Source: a virus. From it: a DNA stretch of 38,257 bases. This document shows positions 29,690-36,991 of this stretch, in pieces. The DNA is taken from the IMG/VR virus record IMGVR_UViG_3300020160_002672, positions 1 through 38,257 of that record; one strand, 5' to 3'. Both the position numbers and the translations under genes were made by a program. A model generated the notes under the pieces. That model saw only the letters and a list, made by a program, of their open reading frames with translations, did not search any database and had not been told where the DNA came from. How positions within the stretch are numbered: position 1 is the stretch's first letter; the number at the start of each line of letters is the position of its first letter.

Positions 29690-31654
29690 ATGACATTCAG
29701 TACAAGAGCACAAGTAATAACACGTCGTACATATAATAGACCAATTTCAGACGACGGAAAACAATTTGAAACTTGGCAAGATACAGTTGCCCGAGTAGTA
29801 GATCACCAAGAATGGCTGTGGCAACGAGCCGTAGCCCGCGATCTCACAGACGAAGAATACGCAGAACTTTATGATCTTGAGCAGTTAATGCTAGATCGTA
29901 AAGTTTCAATGAGTGGTCGCACACTTTGGTTAGGTGGCACAAATGTAGCACAGACTCGCGAAGCATCACAATTTAATTGCAGTTTTACACAAGTTGAAAC
30001 AGTCTATGACGTAGTAGATGTTCTATGGTTGCTGTTACAAGGTTGTGGAGTAGGATTTAAACCTATTGTTGGTACACTAAACGGATTCTCAAATCCCATT
30101 AAAAATATTCGTGTAGTACGCAGCGAACGCACTGCTAAAGGTGGTCGAGAAAGTAATAACGAAACTTGGGATTCACAAACCAAAACGTGGACTCTGCAAA
30201 TTGGTGACTCAGCAGAAGCTTGGGCAAAGTCTATTGGTAAGCTGTTAGCAGGTAAATATCCAGCAGATACATTAGTGCTAGACTTCTCACAATTACGTCC
30301 TGCTGGCGAAAGGTTAAAAGGCTATGGTTGGATTTCTAGTGGTGATAGTGCGATTAGTAGCGCTTATGTTGCTATTGCCAATATTCTTAACGGTCGTGCT
30401 GATAGCTTACTTAGCCGGATGGATATTCTGGATATTGTTAATCATCTGGGCACTATATTATCTAGTCGTCGTAGCGCTGAGATCGCCCTCTTTGATTACG
30501 GACAACCAGAATGGGAAGAATTTGCAGTAGCTAAAAAAGATTGGTGGTTACATAATAACAGTCACCGTCAGCAATCAAATAATAGCCTAGTATTCAAAGA
30601 AAAGCCGCATCGTAGCGACCTAGAAAAGATTTTTCAACTAATGTTGGAGGCAGGTGGAAGTGAACCAGGTTTTATCAATGAAGTTGAGGCGTTACGCAGA
30701 GCCCCTTGGTTTAAGGGTGCCAATCCTTGTGTCGAGATCTTGCTTGGAAACAAAAGTTTCTGTAACCTTACGGAAACGGACATTGGCAAGTTCAAGGGCG
30801 ACACCGCAGGGTTACACAAAGCCATTAGACTGGCGGCTAGAGCAAATTACAGACAGACTTGTGTTAACTTACAAGATGGTATCTTACAAGAATCCTGGCA
30901 CCTCAACAATTACTTCTTGCGTCTTTGTGGAGTCGGTCTCACGGGGATCGCTAAGCGTCCTGATATGACTGGCTATGACTACGAATACCTAAAGCGTACT
31001 GCAACTGCTGCGGCTGTAGGTATGGCGGAAGAATTAGGGTTGCCAGCTCCTAAAAATATTACTTGTGTTAAGCCATCCGGTACCTTATCAAAGATCATGG
31101 ATACTACAGAAGGTATTCATAAACCGTTAGGCAAATATATTTTCAACAATGTTCAGTTCTCCAAGCATGACCCTGTTGTTGATAAGCTTCGCGAAGCTAA
31201 CTACAGGGTAATTAATCATCCAACTGATGATAGTGGTGTATTAGTAACTTTCCCAGTTTGTTGGGACGACGTTCCATTTCATAAGCACGAAGGAAAAGAA
31301 GTTAATTTAGATTCCGCAATTGAACAGCTAGAAAAGTATAAACTAATTCAAACCAGTTGGACACAGCAAAACACTAGTGTAACAATTAGCTATGGTACAG
31401 AAGAAGTGCCTGCTATTATTGACTGGTTACTTGAAAACTGGGATTGTTATGTAGGCGTTAGTTTCATCTATCGTACAGACCCTACTAAAACTGCCAAGGA
31501 CTTAGGTTACTTATACCTTCCGCAAGAGGTAGTAACCGAAGAAGACCATAATGAGTATGTAAAATTACTCTTAGAAGTCAACTTAGAAAACACCAACAGC
31601 TTCGATGAAATTCTAGATGCTGAGTGTGCCACGGGCGCGTGCCCAATTAAATAA
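29690..31654 (+). CDS. nrdJ: class II (adenosylcobalamin-dependent) ribonucleotide reductase
   Basis: The start is at ATG 29690, with AAAGGAAA upstream, 8 bases after dut. 654 residues, somewhat shorter than the 739-residue monomeric lactobacillal enzyme. QFNCS has Cys97, followed by LLLQGCGVGFKPIVG. ANPCVEILLGNKSFCNL carries the thiyl-radical cysteine (Cys347). Then GVGLTGIAKRPDM and VKPSGTLSKIMDTTEG. The C-terminus ends with the redox pair Cys646 and Cys651 in CATGACPIK. It reduces ribonucleoside triphosphates and needs vitamin B12; reductant probably comes from the encoded glutaredoxin or host thioredoxin. Confidence 0.94.
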   Translation: MTFSTRAQVITRRTYNRPISDDGKQFETWQDTVARVVDHQEWLWQRAVARDLTDEEYAELYDLEQLMLDRKVSMSGRTLWLGGTNVAQTREASQFNCSFTQVETVYDVVDVLWLLLQGCGVGFKPIVGTLNGFSNPIKNIRVVRSERTAKGGRESNNETWDSQTKTWTLQIGDSAEAWAKSIGKLLAGKYPADTLVLDFSQLRPAGERLKGYGWISSGDSAISSAYVAIANILNGRADSLLSRMDILDIVNHLGTILSSRRSAEIALFDYGQPEWEEFAVAKKDWWLHNNSHRQQSNNSLVFKEKPHRSDLEKIFQLMLEAGGSEPGFINEVEALRRAPWFKGANPCVEILLGNKSFCNLTETDIGKFKGDTAGLHKAIRLAARANYRQTCVNLQDGILQESWHLNNYFLRLCGVGLTGIAKRPDMTGYDYEYLKRTATAAAVGMAEELGLPAPKNITCVKPSGTLSKIMDTTEGIHKPLGKYIFNNVQFSKHDPVVDKLREANYRVINHPTDDSGVLVTFPVCWDDVPFHKHEGKEVNLDSAIEQLEKYKLIQTSWTQQNTSVTISYGTEEVPAIIDWLLENWDCYVGVSFIYRTDPTKTAKDLGYLYLPQEVVTEEDHNEYVKLLLEVNLENTNSFDEILDAECATGACPIK

Positions 31655-31672
31655 CCCTTTATCTATATAAAC

Positions 31673-31852
31673 ATGAACGATATTAAATTTACTTTAACCG
31701 AACTTTCCGTTGACGAAATAAACGCTATTTTAGCTGGTTTGCAAGAGCTGCCTGCCAAAATTGCTAATCCTTTGACACAAAAGGTTCGTGAGCAAGCTGA
31801 AGCACAATTGCCCAAGCAAGATAGCGCTCCACAAGCTGCTACCATGCAATAA
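31673..31852 (+). CDS. small hypothetical protein, 59 aa
   Basis: ATG 31673 to TAA 31850-31852. The product (MNDIKFTLTELSVDEINAIL, then LQELPAKIANPLTQKVREQA) has a first strand and two helices and ends in a Gln/Ala-rich tail. Similar short proteins often sit at the end of phage replication operons. It is the last plus-strand gene before the terminator. Confidence 0.6.
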   Translation: MNDIKFTLTELSVDEINAILAGLQELPAKIANPLTQKVREQAEAQLPKQDSAPQAATMQ

Positions 31853-31867
31853 ATTTTGCTGTAAAAC

Positions 31868-31904
31868 AAAAAGCCCCTAAGTAGTAATACTTAGGGGCTT
31901 TTTT
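31868..31904. terminator. bidirectional terminator between convergent operons
   Basis: AAGCCCCTAAGTA (31871-31883) pairs with TACTTAGGGGCTT (31888-31900) as a 13-bp stem with a GTAA tetraloop, flanked by A on the left and T on the right, so it can work on both strands. Confidence 0.95.
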
Positions 31905-31905
31905 A

Positions 31906-32286
31906 TTAGCCGTCTGAACTTGAAAGAAATACAGCTGCAAACTCCAGTGTTTTTGAATCACTGCGCTCACGCATGATTTGGTCGCGTTTTTGACGGCTCC
32001 AGCTAAAGCCACCATCACCGCCCCATAAGTCCCAAGCTACTCTACCCTTACTTGGGAAACCTTCTTCGCCACTGTTAAAACCTGGGGCTTTTTTGTCTAC
32101 CTCATGCCTGCTAAAAAATGAAAACATTCTTAGCACAGTTGTAGCCGTTAGTGGGTCTCTGTCTTTTAGCTGGTTAGCTCTGGCTAAGCCCACTAAAGTA
32201 CCTCCAGGATAACCTTCGGCCCGCCACTTTAGGGCTCTTTTAGCGGCAGTAGCCATGCCTTCTGTTGGTGTATATGTCTCTGCCAT
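31906..32286 (-). CDS. conserved phage protein (head-maturation-associated module), 126 aa
   Basis: The stop directly touches the shared terminator. The protein contains TEGMATAAKRALKWRAEG, GGTLVGLARANQL, then TTVLRMFSFFSRHEVDKKAP and GRVAWDLWGGDGGFSWSRQK. This conserved module is familiar from many phages, alone or fused to prohead proteases and other head-region proteins; its biochemical role is not established as far as I know. It is downstream of phoH in a minus-strand operon. Confidence 0.7.
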   Translation of the reverse strand: MAETYTPTEGMATAAKRALKWRAEGYPGGTLVGLARANQLKDRDPLTATTVLRMFSFFSRHEVDKKAPGFNSGEEGFPSKGRVAWDLWGGDGGFSWSRQKRDQIMRERSDSKTLEFAAVFLSSSDG

Positions 32287-32294
32287 AATTACCT

Positions 32295-32978
32295 TTAATT
32301 TCTATAAGCTATAATAATTTGTTTACACATTTTAGACCTGACAATGTCCTCGTCTAAGAATCTAACAATTTCAATACCAGGTAAGCCTGTTAACCTATTA
32401 ACAGCATCAGTTAAACCTGATTCTGGAATATCAGTTTGATCTGGATCTCCTGAAAGAATTACTTTACAGTTTTTACCTATTCTGGATAGCAGCATTTTAA
32501 ACTCGGCTTTAGTCATGTTTTGAACTTCGTCTACTAAGACTACTGCATTTTCAAAACTTGCACCTCGCATAAAACCCAGCGGTTTTGGTTCGATAGTTTT
32601 TGATTTAAGAGCGTATTCGTAGAAACCTGCGCCAAGCGTGCGTTTAAATACTTGGTCAAAAGGATCTAAGTAGGGCGCGTATTTCTCGTCTAGTTCTCCA
32701 GGTAAGAATCCTAGACCACGTCCCGTTTCTACATTAGGTCTTGTTAAAATAATTTTTTGAATTCGTCTATGAAATAACTCTCCTGCCGCATAGCTAGCGG
32801 CTACATATGTTTTTCCAGTACCTGCGGAGCCTATACCAAATATAATCTCATTATATTTAATTGCCTCTAAATACTCACCCTGTATATAATTTAAGGGTTT
32901 AACATCTTTAAATCCAAACTCAATCGGGTTTGATTCAGTTTGAGATCTACGAGCTTTTTTTCCTGATGAATTTGACAT
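32295..32978 (-). CDS. phoH: PhoH-like ATPase
   Basis: 227 residues. Walker A GSAGTGKT (50-57), then LTRPNVETGRGLGFLPGELD, Walker B VLVDEVQN (147-154), and LSGDPDQTDIP, all diagnostic of the PhoH family. Phage PhoH proteins are ATPases common in marine phages; their role is unresolved, and a link to RNA handling is suggested by the bacterial PhoH2 and YbeZ families. The N-terminus is a short basic extension. Confidence 0.94.
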   Translation of the reverse strand: MSNSSGKKARRSQTESNPIEFGFKDVKPLNYIQGEYLEAIKYNEIIFGIGSAGTGKTYVAASYAAGELFHRRIQKIILTRPNVETGRGLGFLPGELDEKYAPYLDPFDQVFKRTLGAGFYEYALKSKTIEPKPLGFMRGASFENAVVLVDEVQNMTKAEFKMLLSRIGKNCKVILSGDPDQTDIPESGLTDAVNRLTGLPGIEIVRFLDEDIVRSKMCKQIIIAYRN

Positions 32979-32996
32979 ACCTGTACCTGGTTAGTT

Positions 32997-33025
32997 AATA
33001 AAACCAGGGCCTAAATAAACCCTGG
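32997..33025 (-). terminator. probable terminator, minus strand
   Basis: CCAGGG (33004-33009) and CCCTGG (33020-33025) pair; read on the minus strand the hairpin is followed by TTTTATT. It lies just after the small secreted-protein gene and before phoH. Confidence 0.7.
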
Positions 33026-33038
33026 GAGCTTATTTAAG

Positions 33039-33260
33039 TTACTTTTTTTCTGGAACTTTAGTGCCTTCTAGCTTTTTGTGCTGTTTAACTTCTTTACAGC
33101 TTTGTTTTGGATTACCTTTAGCATCTTTAGCAACTTTGCCGTCTTTGTCCTTAACGTCAATACAAACCCGCTTAGTTTCTGCTTCAGCAAGTACTGGATT
33201 GTTTAAAGTTAATAAAGTAACTCCTAGAACTACACATATTGAATAAAATAAGTTTTTCAT
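33039..33260 (-). CDS. small secreted protein, 73 aa
   Basis: MKNLFYSICVVLGVTLLTLN with a likely cleavage after VLAEA is a signal peptide. The mature part is very Lys-rich and has one Cys pair (RVCIDVKDKDGKVAKDAKGN, then QSCKEVKQH), which could form a disulfide in the periplasm. The overlap with the upstream gene is ATGA-like. The function is unknown; it lies in the lysis-region gene string. Confidence 0.6.
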   Translation of the reverse strand: MKNLFYSICVVLGVTLLTLNNPVLAEAETKRVCIDVKDKDGKVAKDAKGNPKQSCKEVKQHKKLEGTKVPEKK

Positions 33261-33475
33261 TTAGGTTCCTTGGTTGGTGCAAACTTTTCGCTTGCGGTAA
33301 ATCCTATTCCTGCAATTACAATGTACATCATAGAATCAAATACTTTTTGGTCTATTGTGTAACCACATACCATTGCTATAAAAGCACCAGCACACAGTAA
33401 AAAAGCAAGAAAAGTAACTACACGTTTACTGCTAACGGCAGGATCGCCAGATAGCATAGTTTTTAAACTGTTCAT
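33257..33475 (-). CDS. small two-pass membrane protein, holin candidate
   Basis: 72 residues with two hydrophobic segments (VVTFLAFLLCAGAFIAMVCG, and DSMMYIVIAGIGFTASEKFA) separated by a short loop, a charged N-terminus, and a Lys/Pro/Glu-rich tail. This is class II holin-like, and the SGDPAVSSKRVVTF opening is common in small phage membrane proteins. It overlaps the next downstream gene by 4 bases. The holin role is inference. Confidence 0.6.
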   Translation of the reverse strand: MNSLKTMLSGDPAVSSKRVVTFLAFLLCAGAFIAMVCGYTIDQKVFDSMMYIVIAGIGFTASEKFAPTKEPK

Positions 33476-33913
33476 TTAAATCTCCGGCTGAGGTGGTTGT
33501 TGTGGGGCAGGTTTGCCGTTAATCATAATAATGTTGGCAGGTGCAGCAGTTGCTTGTAGAGGTGCTTGAGTAAATGCCGGTTCAATTTTAACAGGATTTG
33601 CTTTAGCATAAGTATTTGAATTTTCTTGTGCTTGCTTAATCATGTCTCGTTTCATGTCCATTTCTTCTTTGCTGCCACCAGCTAGCATAATCCCACTTAA
33701 TGTACCTGTTAAAAAGGTAGCGATTGGAATAATCATTTCAAAAAACTTTTGGTCAATTGGGCTGATTGCGTTTAGCGGCTGAGTAATAAAAATAATTGAG
33801 TATAAGACTACAAACACAATACCTGTAAGTGTAAGAGCTAAGCAAATACCAATAAAAAACTTTAGACGAGCCATCAACTGGTCTTCAGTATAAATAACTG
33901 TATTATTTTCCAC
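33476..33913 (-). CDS. two-pass membrane protein with Pro/Ala-rich tail
   Basis: The start is set at GTG 33913, because AAGGA lies 7 bases upstream and this GTG overlaps the stop of the preceding gene; the frame extends to 33991 without a ribosome site. 145 residues: segments LKFFIGICLALTLTGIVFVV and EMIIPIATFLTGTLSGIMLA, then a charged helix (KEEMDMKRDMIKQAQE) and a Pro/Ala/Gln-rich end. It might be a holin or an accessory lysis protein; the tail resembles no enzyme. Confidence 0.55.
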   Translation of the reverse strand: MENNTVIYTEDQLMARLKFFIGICLALTLTGIVFVVLYSIIFITQPLNAISPIDQKFFEMIIPIATFLTGTLSGIMLAGGSKEEMDMKRDMIKQAQENSNTYAKANPVKIEPAFTQAPLQATAAPANIIMINGKPAPQQPPQPEI

Positions 33914-34208
33914 AGTTTGTTCCTTGTGTTTGTTGTGAAACGCAGGCACCAGCTGGCGCAAATGATTGAGTAGGTGTTTGAGTTTGTCCATCTTTAAGAG
34001 GTCCTAGTCTTGGGTCGCGCTGTCCTTTAAAAATATGTTCTGGACAAGTTCTGGTTACGTCACATACAGGCATTTTACAAAAGTCTTTGTCCCAATTTTC
34101 TGGGTTTTGGCAAGGATAGCGAAAGCTATCTCTACCAAAAAAGGCTAAAGCTACTGGCAATAATAATAAGATTATTACCCACTTAAATAACTTTAAATCG
34201 TTATGCAT
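33903..34208 (-). CDS. membrane-anchored Cys-rich small protein
   Basis: Start ATG 34208, with AAGGAAAAT just upstream; the longer frame to 34331 overlaps another real gene. 101 residues: one N-terminal membrane segment (LFKWVIILLLLPVALAFFG), then a periplasmic-looking part with six or so Cys (RYPCQNPENWDKDFCKMPVC, then CPEHIF and CVSQQTQGTNC), which suggests disulfide bonds. The function is unknown. Confidence 0.55.
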   Translation of the reverse strand: MHNDLKLFKWVIILLLLPVALAFFGRDSFRYPCQNPENWDKDFCKMPVCDVTRTCPEHIFKGQRDPRLGPLKDGQTQTPTQSFAPAGACVSQQTQGTNCGK

Positions 34209-34216
34209 TATTTTCC

Positions 34217-34366
34217 TTAGTGTTTTAAATACCACCATATTAATAAAAGTGTTATACCTGCTGCAATTAATTCTGCGCACCAGACTATTAAAATTGCTGG
34301 CCAAAATCTCATAGACAGCAACCAAGCACAAAAAGATTGTGTAGTTGATTTTTCTTCATCCTTCAT
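34217..34366 (-). CDS. small membrane protein, 49 aa
   Basis: A strong ribosome site, GGAGGTT, precedes ATG 34366. The product is MKDEEKSTTQSFCAWLLSMR followed by FWPAILIVWCAELIAAGITL and a LLLIWWYLKH end, one long or two short membrane segments. The gene fits neatly between its neighbours (8 bases before, 8 after). Function unknown. Confidence 0.65.
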   Translation of the reverse strand: MKDEEKSTTQSFCAWLLSMRFWPAILIVWCAELIAAGITLLLIWWYLKH

Positions 34367-34374
34367 ACAACCTC

Positions 34375-35139
34375 CTAGCGGCCTAAATAAGTTGGTGGTA
34401 TTGCATCTGTGCGTTGCTGAACCTCTGATTTAGGAATCCACCCTGTTCCAAGATGGGGATATTTTCTAATGCGATCTTCTACTATAAACGCAAATAATAT
34501 TCCAACACTACAACAAACGGCTACAGCTACTATACCCCAAACAGCTTCTGAGTACATTTTACGCATTCTACGTTTTTTACGCTGTTCATTTGCATAGTCT
34601 TCACGCATTTTTTTAGCTAAGGCTGCTGTTTGCTCTTTATTGATTTTTTCCATCATTTCAGAAACATCGGTGTATAGTGCACCTAGTTCTGGAGGGCTTT
34701 CGTAGATTAGCAGCTGGCGCAATTCTTTGGCCATCTGTTCCAACTTTTTACGCATTAACACACGTTGTAGTGCACGTTTGCCTAAACTTTCTTCGCCTGT
34801 ATAAAGTTCTTTGCTACGACGTTCTTCTTCAGCAAAAATAGCCATGCACTTAGCCATGTTTTCAAAGTACACGCCTAATTGGTCGCCAATTTGGGTATAT
34901 ACATCACCAGGGTCTTTTTTGCTTAGCTCAACAATTCGTTCTTTTTCTTCGTGAAGTTGCTGCTTAGCCTCCTTAGGTATAGGCTTGCCTTCGTACTGCT
35001 TGTTAAACTGCTTGTCAAGGTCTTTAATAATGTCTTTGACTTCACCGGCAGCTCCTTTTATATCTTTGTAGAGTTTACACCCTGCTTTTACAGCAGACAC
35101 AGCACCATTGGCTAATGCAAAGAGTGTAAAGGGATCCAT
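34375..35139 (-). CDS. conserved phage membrane-anchored helical protein
   Basis: 254 residues, strongly helical and charged, with long coiled-coil-like runs (KEAKQQLHEEKERIVELSKK, LMRKKLEQMAKELRQLL, TAALAKKMREDYANEQRKKR) and one membrane segment near residue 205-225 (GIVAVAVCCSVGILFAFIV) ahead of a short tail. It opens MDPFTLFALANGAVSAVKAG, an amphipathic or weakly hydrophobic helix seen in conserved phage proteins. No ribosome site precedes the ATG; the small frame at 35141-35191 may couple its translation. Function unknown. Confidence 0.55.
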   Translation of the reverse strand: MDPFTLFALANGAVSAVKAGCKLYKDIKGAAGEVKDIIKDLDKQFNKQYEGKPIPKEAKQQLHEEKERIVELSKKDPGDVYTQIGDQLGVYFENMAKCMAIFAEEERRSKELYTGEESLGKRALQRVLMRKKLEQMAKELRQLLIYESPPELGALYTDVSEMMEKINKEQTAALAKKMREDYANEQRKKRRMRKMYSEAVWGIVAVAVCCSVGILFAFIVEDRIRKYPHLGTGWIPKSEVQQRTDAIPPTYLGR

Positions 35140-35140
35140 A

Positions 35141-35191
35141 TTACAAAACTACTTGTAGTTTGCTGTAAGACAGCGGTTTAACGTTAGACAT
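35141..35191 (-). CDS. possible 16-aa leader peptide
   Basis: ATG 35191 to TAA 35143-35141 encodes MSNVKPLSYSKLQVVL, with AAGGGAC 8 bases upstream. Its stop is one base from the next ATG (TAATATG), and that gene has no Shine-Dalgarno of its own. The reading frame also spans two hairpins, GCTGT-CTT-ACAGC and AAACTAC-AA-GTAGTTT. It may be a translational coupling or attenuation leader, or a chance frame. Confidence 0.4.
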   Translation of the reverse strand: MSNVKPLSYSKLQVVL

Positions 35192-35245
35192 ATTAGTCCC
35201 TTATAGTTACGTGGCTTCGATAGATTAACCTCTATAAAATCGAAA

Positions 35246-35866
35246 TTAAGTTAAAACATGCAGTGCATGTTCATAGTGTTTTTTACGGTCTTCTAAACCA
35301 ATTGTACCACCATTAATCTTTTTAGTTAATGTTAGTATGTCGCCAGCATCTGCCCAGCGATTTAAGTTGTTGGTTTCCCAAAACCAACAAGCTGACTGTG
35401 CAGCACCTTCAAATGTTTGAAGATATTCTGAGGCTTCTTCTACCGTTATACTTAAGCTAGCCGCAAACCACGAATAGTTGTCGCGTCCAGTTAGCTGAAT
35501 TAAACCACGACCACAAAAACGGAATCCGTCGCCCGATTCTTCTGAGCCATTGCCCATGCGGTTAGCATATACTTTATTGGCAATGGCTTCTTGTTTATTA
35601 GGCAGGCTGGCATAGTGTGCAGCAGTAGCGTCATCTGGAAAATATTTTGGAAATATCTTGCGTAGGGTAGCTGCTTTGTAATTTAAATTTTCTTTAAGCG
35701 CAGTAAAACCCCCAGACTCGTGTGCACATTGTGCAACAAAAGCGGCTATTCGCTCAGCTGTATTGATTTCGTAGTCTGGAAGTAATTGCGACAAAGCATT
35801 ATGCCATTGTTTCACATAAAGGTTTTTAGGGATTAGTTGCTGCAATTGCTGTAAAGTTATGTTCAT
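35246..35866 (-). CDS. GH19 chitinase-like endolysin
   Basis: 206 residues. AQCAHESGGF (Glu50) and the nearby LKENLNY (Glu59) fit the catalytic glutamates of family 19 lysozyme-like endolysins. FRFCGRGLIQLTGRDNY (115-131) is the strongly conserved substrate-loop motif. LTKKINGGTIGLEDRKKHYE closes the domain. There is no signal peptide, so release needs a holin. It is the peptidoglycan hydrolase of the lysis cassette; the o-spanin gene overlaps its start. Confidence 0.93.
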   Translation of the reverse strand: MNITLQQLQQLIPKNLYVKQWHNALSQLLPDYEINTAERIAAFVAQCAHESGGFTALKENLNYKAATLRKIFPKYFPDDATAAHYASLPNKQEAIANKVYANRMGNGSEESGDGFRFCGRGLIQLTGRDNYSWFAASLSITVEEASEYLQTFEGAAQSACWFWETNNLNRWADAGDILTLTKKINGGTIGLEDRKKHYEHALHVLT

Positions 35867-36171
35867 TTACCTAATCTTTCAAAAATAATTTTTTGTTTTT
35901 GATACCACTCAATCCAAGCGTCCGTTTTAACAGCACAGGTATAGTACTCTGTATAATTGACTGCCACAGTTTTTGCTACATCAGAAAGCTGTGCAGTTTC
36001 TTGAAGCTTGTTTAGCTGAGGGCAAGCTATTAAGGCTTGTGCGGCTGGAGCTTCTGGAAATTTTGCGGTAACAGGAACTACAGTTGAACAGGCAGTAAGT
36101 GCTAAAACAAGTAAAAATATAATGGTAACTGTTAGCATAGAGCTAATAACGCCTTGATCTTCGTGTTTCAT
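35863..36171 (-). CDS. o-spanin (Rz1-like outer-membrane lipoprotein)
   Basis: 102 residues with a hydrophobic N-terminal segment (VTIIFLLVLALTACST), ending in an LTAC lipobox with the lipidated Cys28. The mature part is 75 residues, helical, with two further cysteines. It overlaps the endolysin start (ATGA) and the i-spanin end. O-spanins pair with i-spanins to fuse the inner and outer membranes at lysis, which needs a Gram-negative host. Confidence 0.8.
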   Translation of the reverse strand: MKHEDQGVISSMLTVTIIFLLVLALTACSTVVPVTAKFPEAPAAQALIACPQLNKLQETAQLSDVAKTVAVNYTEYYTCAVKTDAWIEWYQKQKIIFERLGK

Positions 36172-36584
36172 TTGGGCTGCTCCGCAGCACGATTGTGCTG
36201 AGTAATAAATTCTTTGGGAATTTCACATTGTGTGTTGTACTTGACGATTTCTCGGTCAATGTACTTGACGATTTCTTCGCCTCGCACTTTAACAACTTGA
36301 GTTTTAGTTACTAGTTGTTTTTCAATTACAGTATTTGTTTCAGCACTTTTTGCCGCCAATTCAACAACTTGTTGTTCAAGTGCGGCCGCTTTGTCTTTCC
36401 ACCAGTTATTTACTTTCAACATACCCAGCAGGTAAATTGATACTACTAGCACAACAACGCTAGTAATTTTTACTTGTTTTTTAAGTATGCTGCTGGGCAG
36501 TAATAAGCTAACTAAATAGCCTATTACTGCTGCAATAAATAACGCATAAAACAAGATTTCAGGTATAAAGTTAAAGAACCACAT
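36168..36584 (-). CDS. i-spanin (Rz-like inner-membrane protein)
   Basis: 138 residues. The N-terminus has two hydrophobic segments (about residues 8-28 and 38-57), followed by a periplasmic coiled coil (AAALEQQVVELAAKSAETNT) and a C-terminal CEIPKEFITQHNRAAEQ, typical of Rz-type proteins. Two membrane segments instead of one is unusual. It overlaps the o-spanin gene by 4 bases. Confidence 0.78.
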   Translation of the reverse strand: MWFFNFIPEILFYALFIAAVIGYLVSLLLPSSILKKQVKITSVVVLVVSIYLLGMLKVNNWWKDKAAALEQQVVELAAKSAETNTVIEKQLVTKTQVVKVRGEEIVKYIDREIVKYNTQCEIPKEFITQHNRAAEQPK

Positions 36585-36591
36585 AATTTAC

Positions 36592-36966
36592 TTATGTTGC
36601 TGCTGGTGGTGACATAGGTGCTACGGGTGCTACGGGTGCCCAAGGCATACTAGCTTCAGCAACAGGACTAATTTTTGTGTCAATTTGTTTTTGGATTTGA
36701 GCATTTACATGCTCTTCGTAGTTGCCAGTAACAACTGCTTTAATCCATGTAAGAACAATAGCTTCTGTTAACTGAGAAAACGGAACAAACGCATTGCCGT
36801 TAGTCATTGTTGTTGAAGTAAATGGTGTGGCACCAGAGAATGTTCCGGTATTGCCCGCATCATCAGTACCAATCTTTTCCCAGTAAGTTTGTACTACTGC
36901 ATTATGATTTGTACCCTCAGTTTTAGTTTTTAGACTGGTAACTTTCCAGGTATATGTAATAGCCAT
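36592..36966 (-). CDS. small conserved phage protein following tail fibre (paralogue of 305-685)
   Basis: 124 residues. The N-terminal AITYTWKVTSLKTK and central FVPFSQLTEAIVLTW match the pattern of the plus-strand paralogue at 305-685, and it too ends with PWAPVAPVAPMS before the stop. It is directly downstream of the S74 tail fibre gene, as its paralogue is downstream of the tail protein at 1-294. Function unknown. Confidence 0.7.
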   Translation of the reverse strand: MAITYTWKVTSLKTKTEGTNHNAVVQTYWEKIGTDDAGNTGTFSGATPFTSTTMTNGNAFVPFSQLTEAIVLTWIKAVVTGNYEEHVNAQIQKQIDTKISPVAEASMPWAPVAPVAPMSPPAAT

Positions 36967-36991
36967 TATTTTCTCCTAAAATGTTGGCGGG

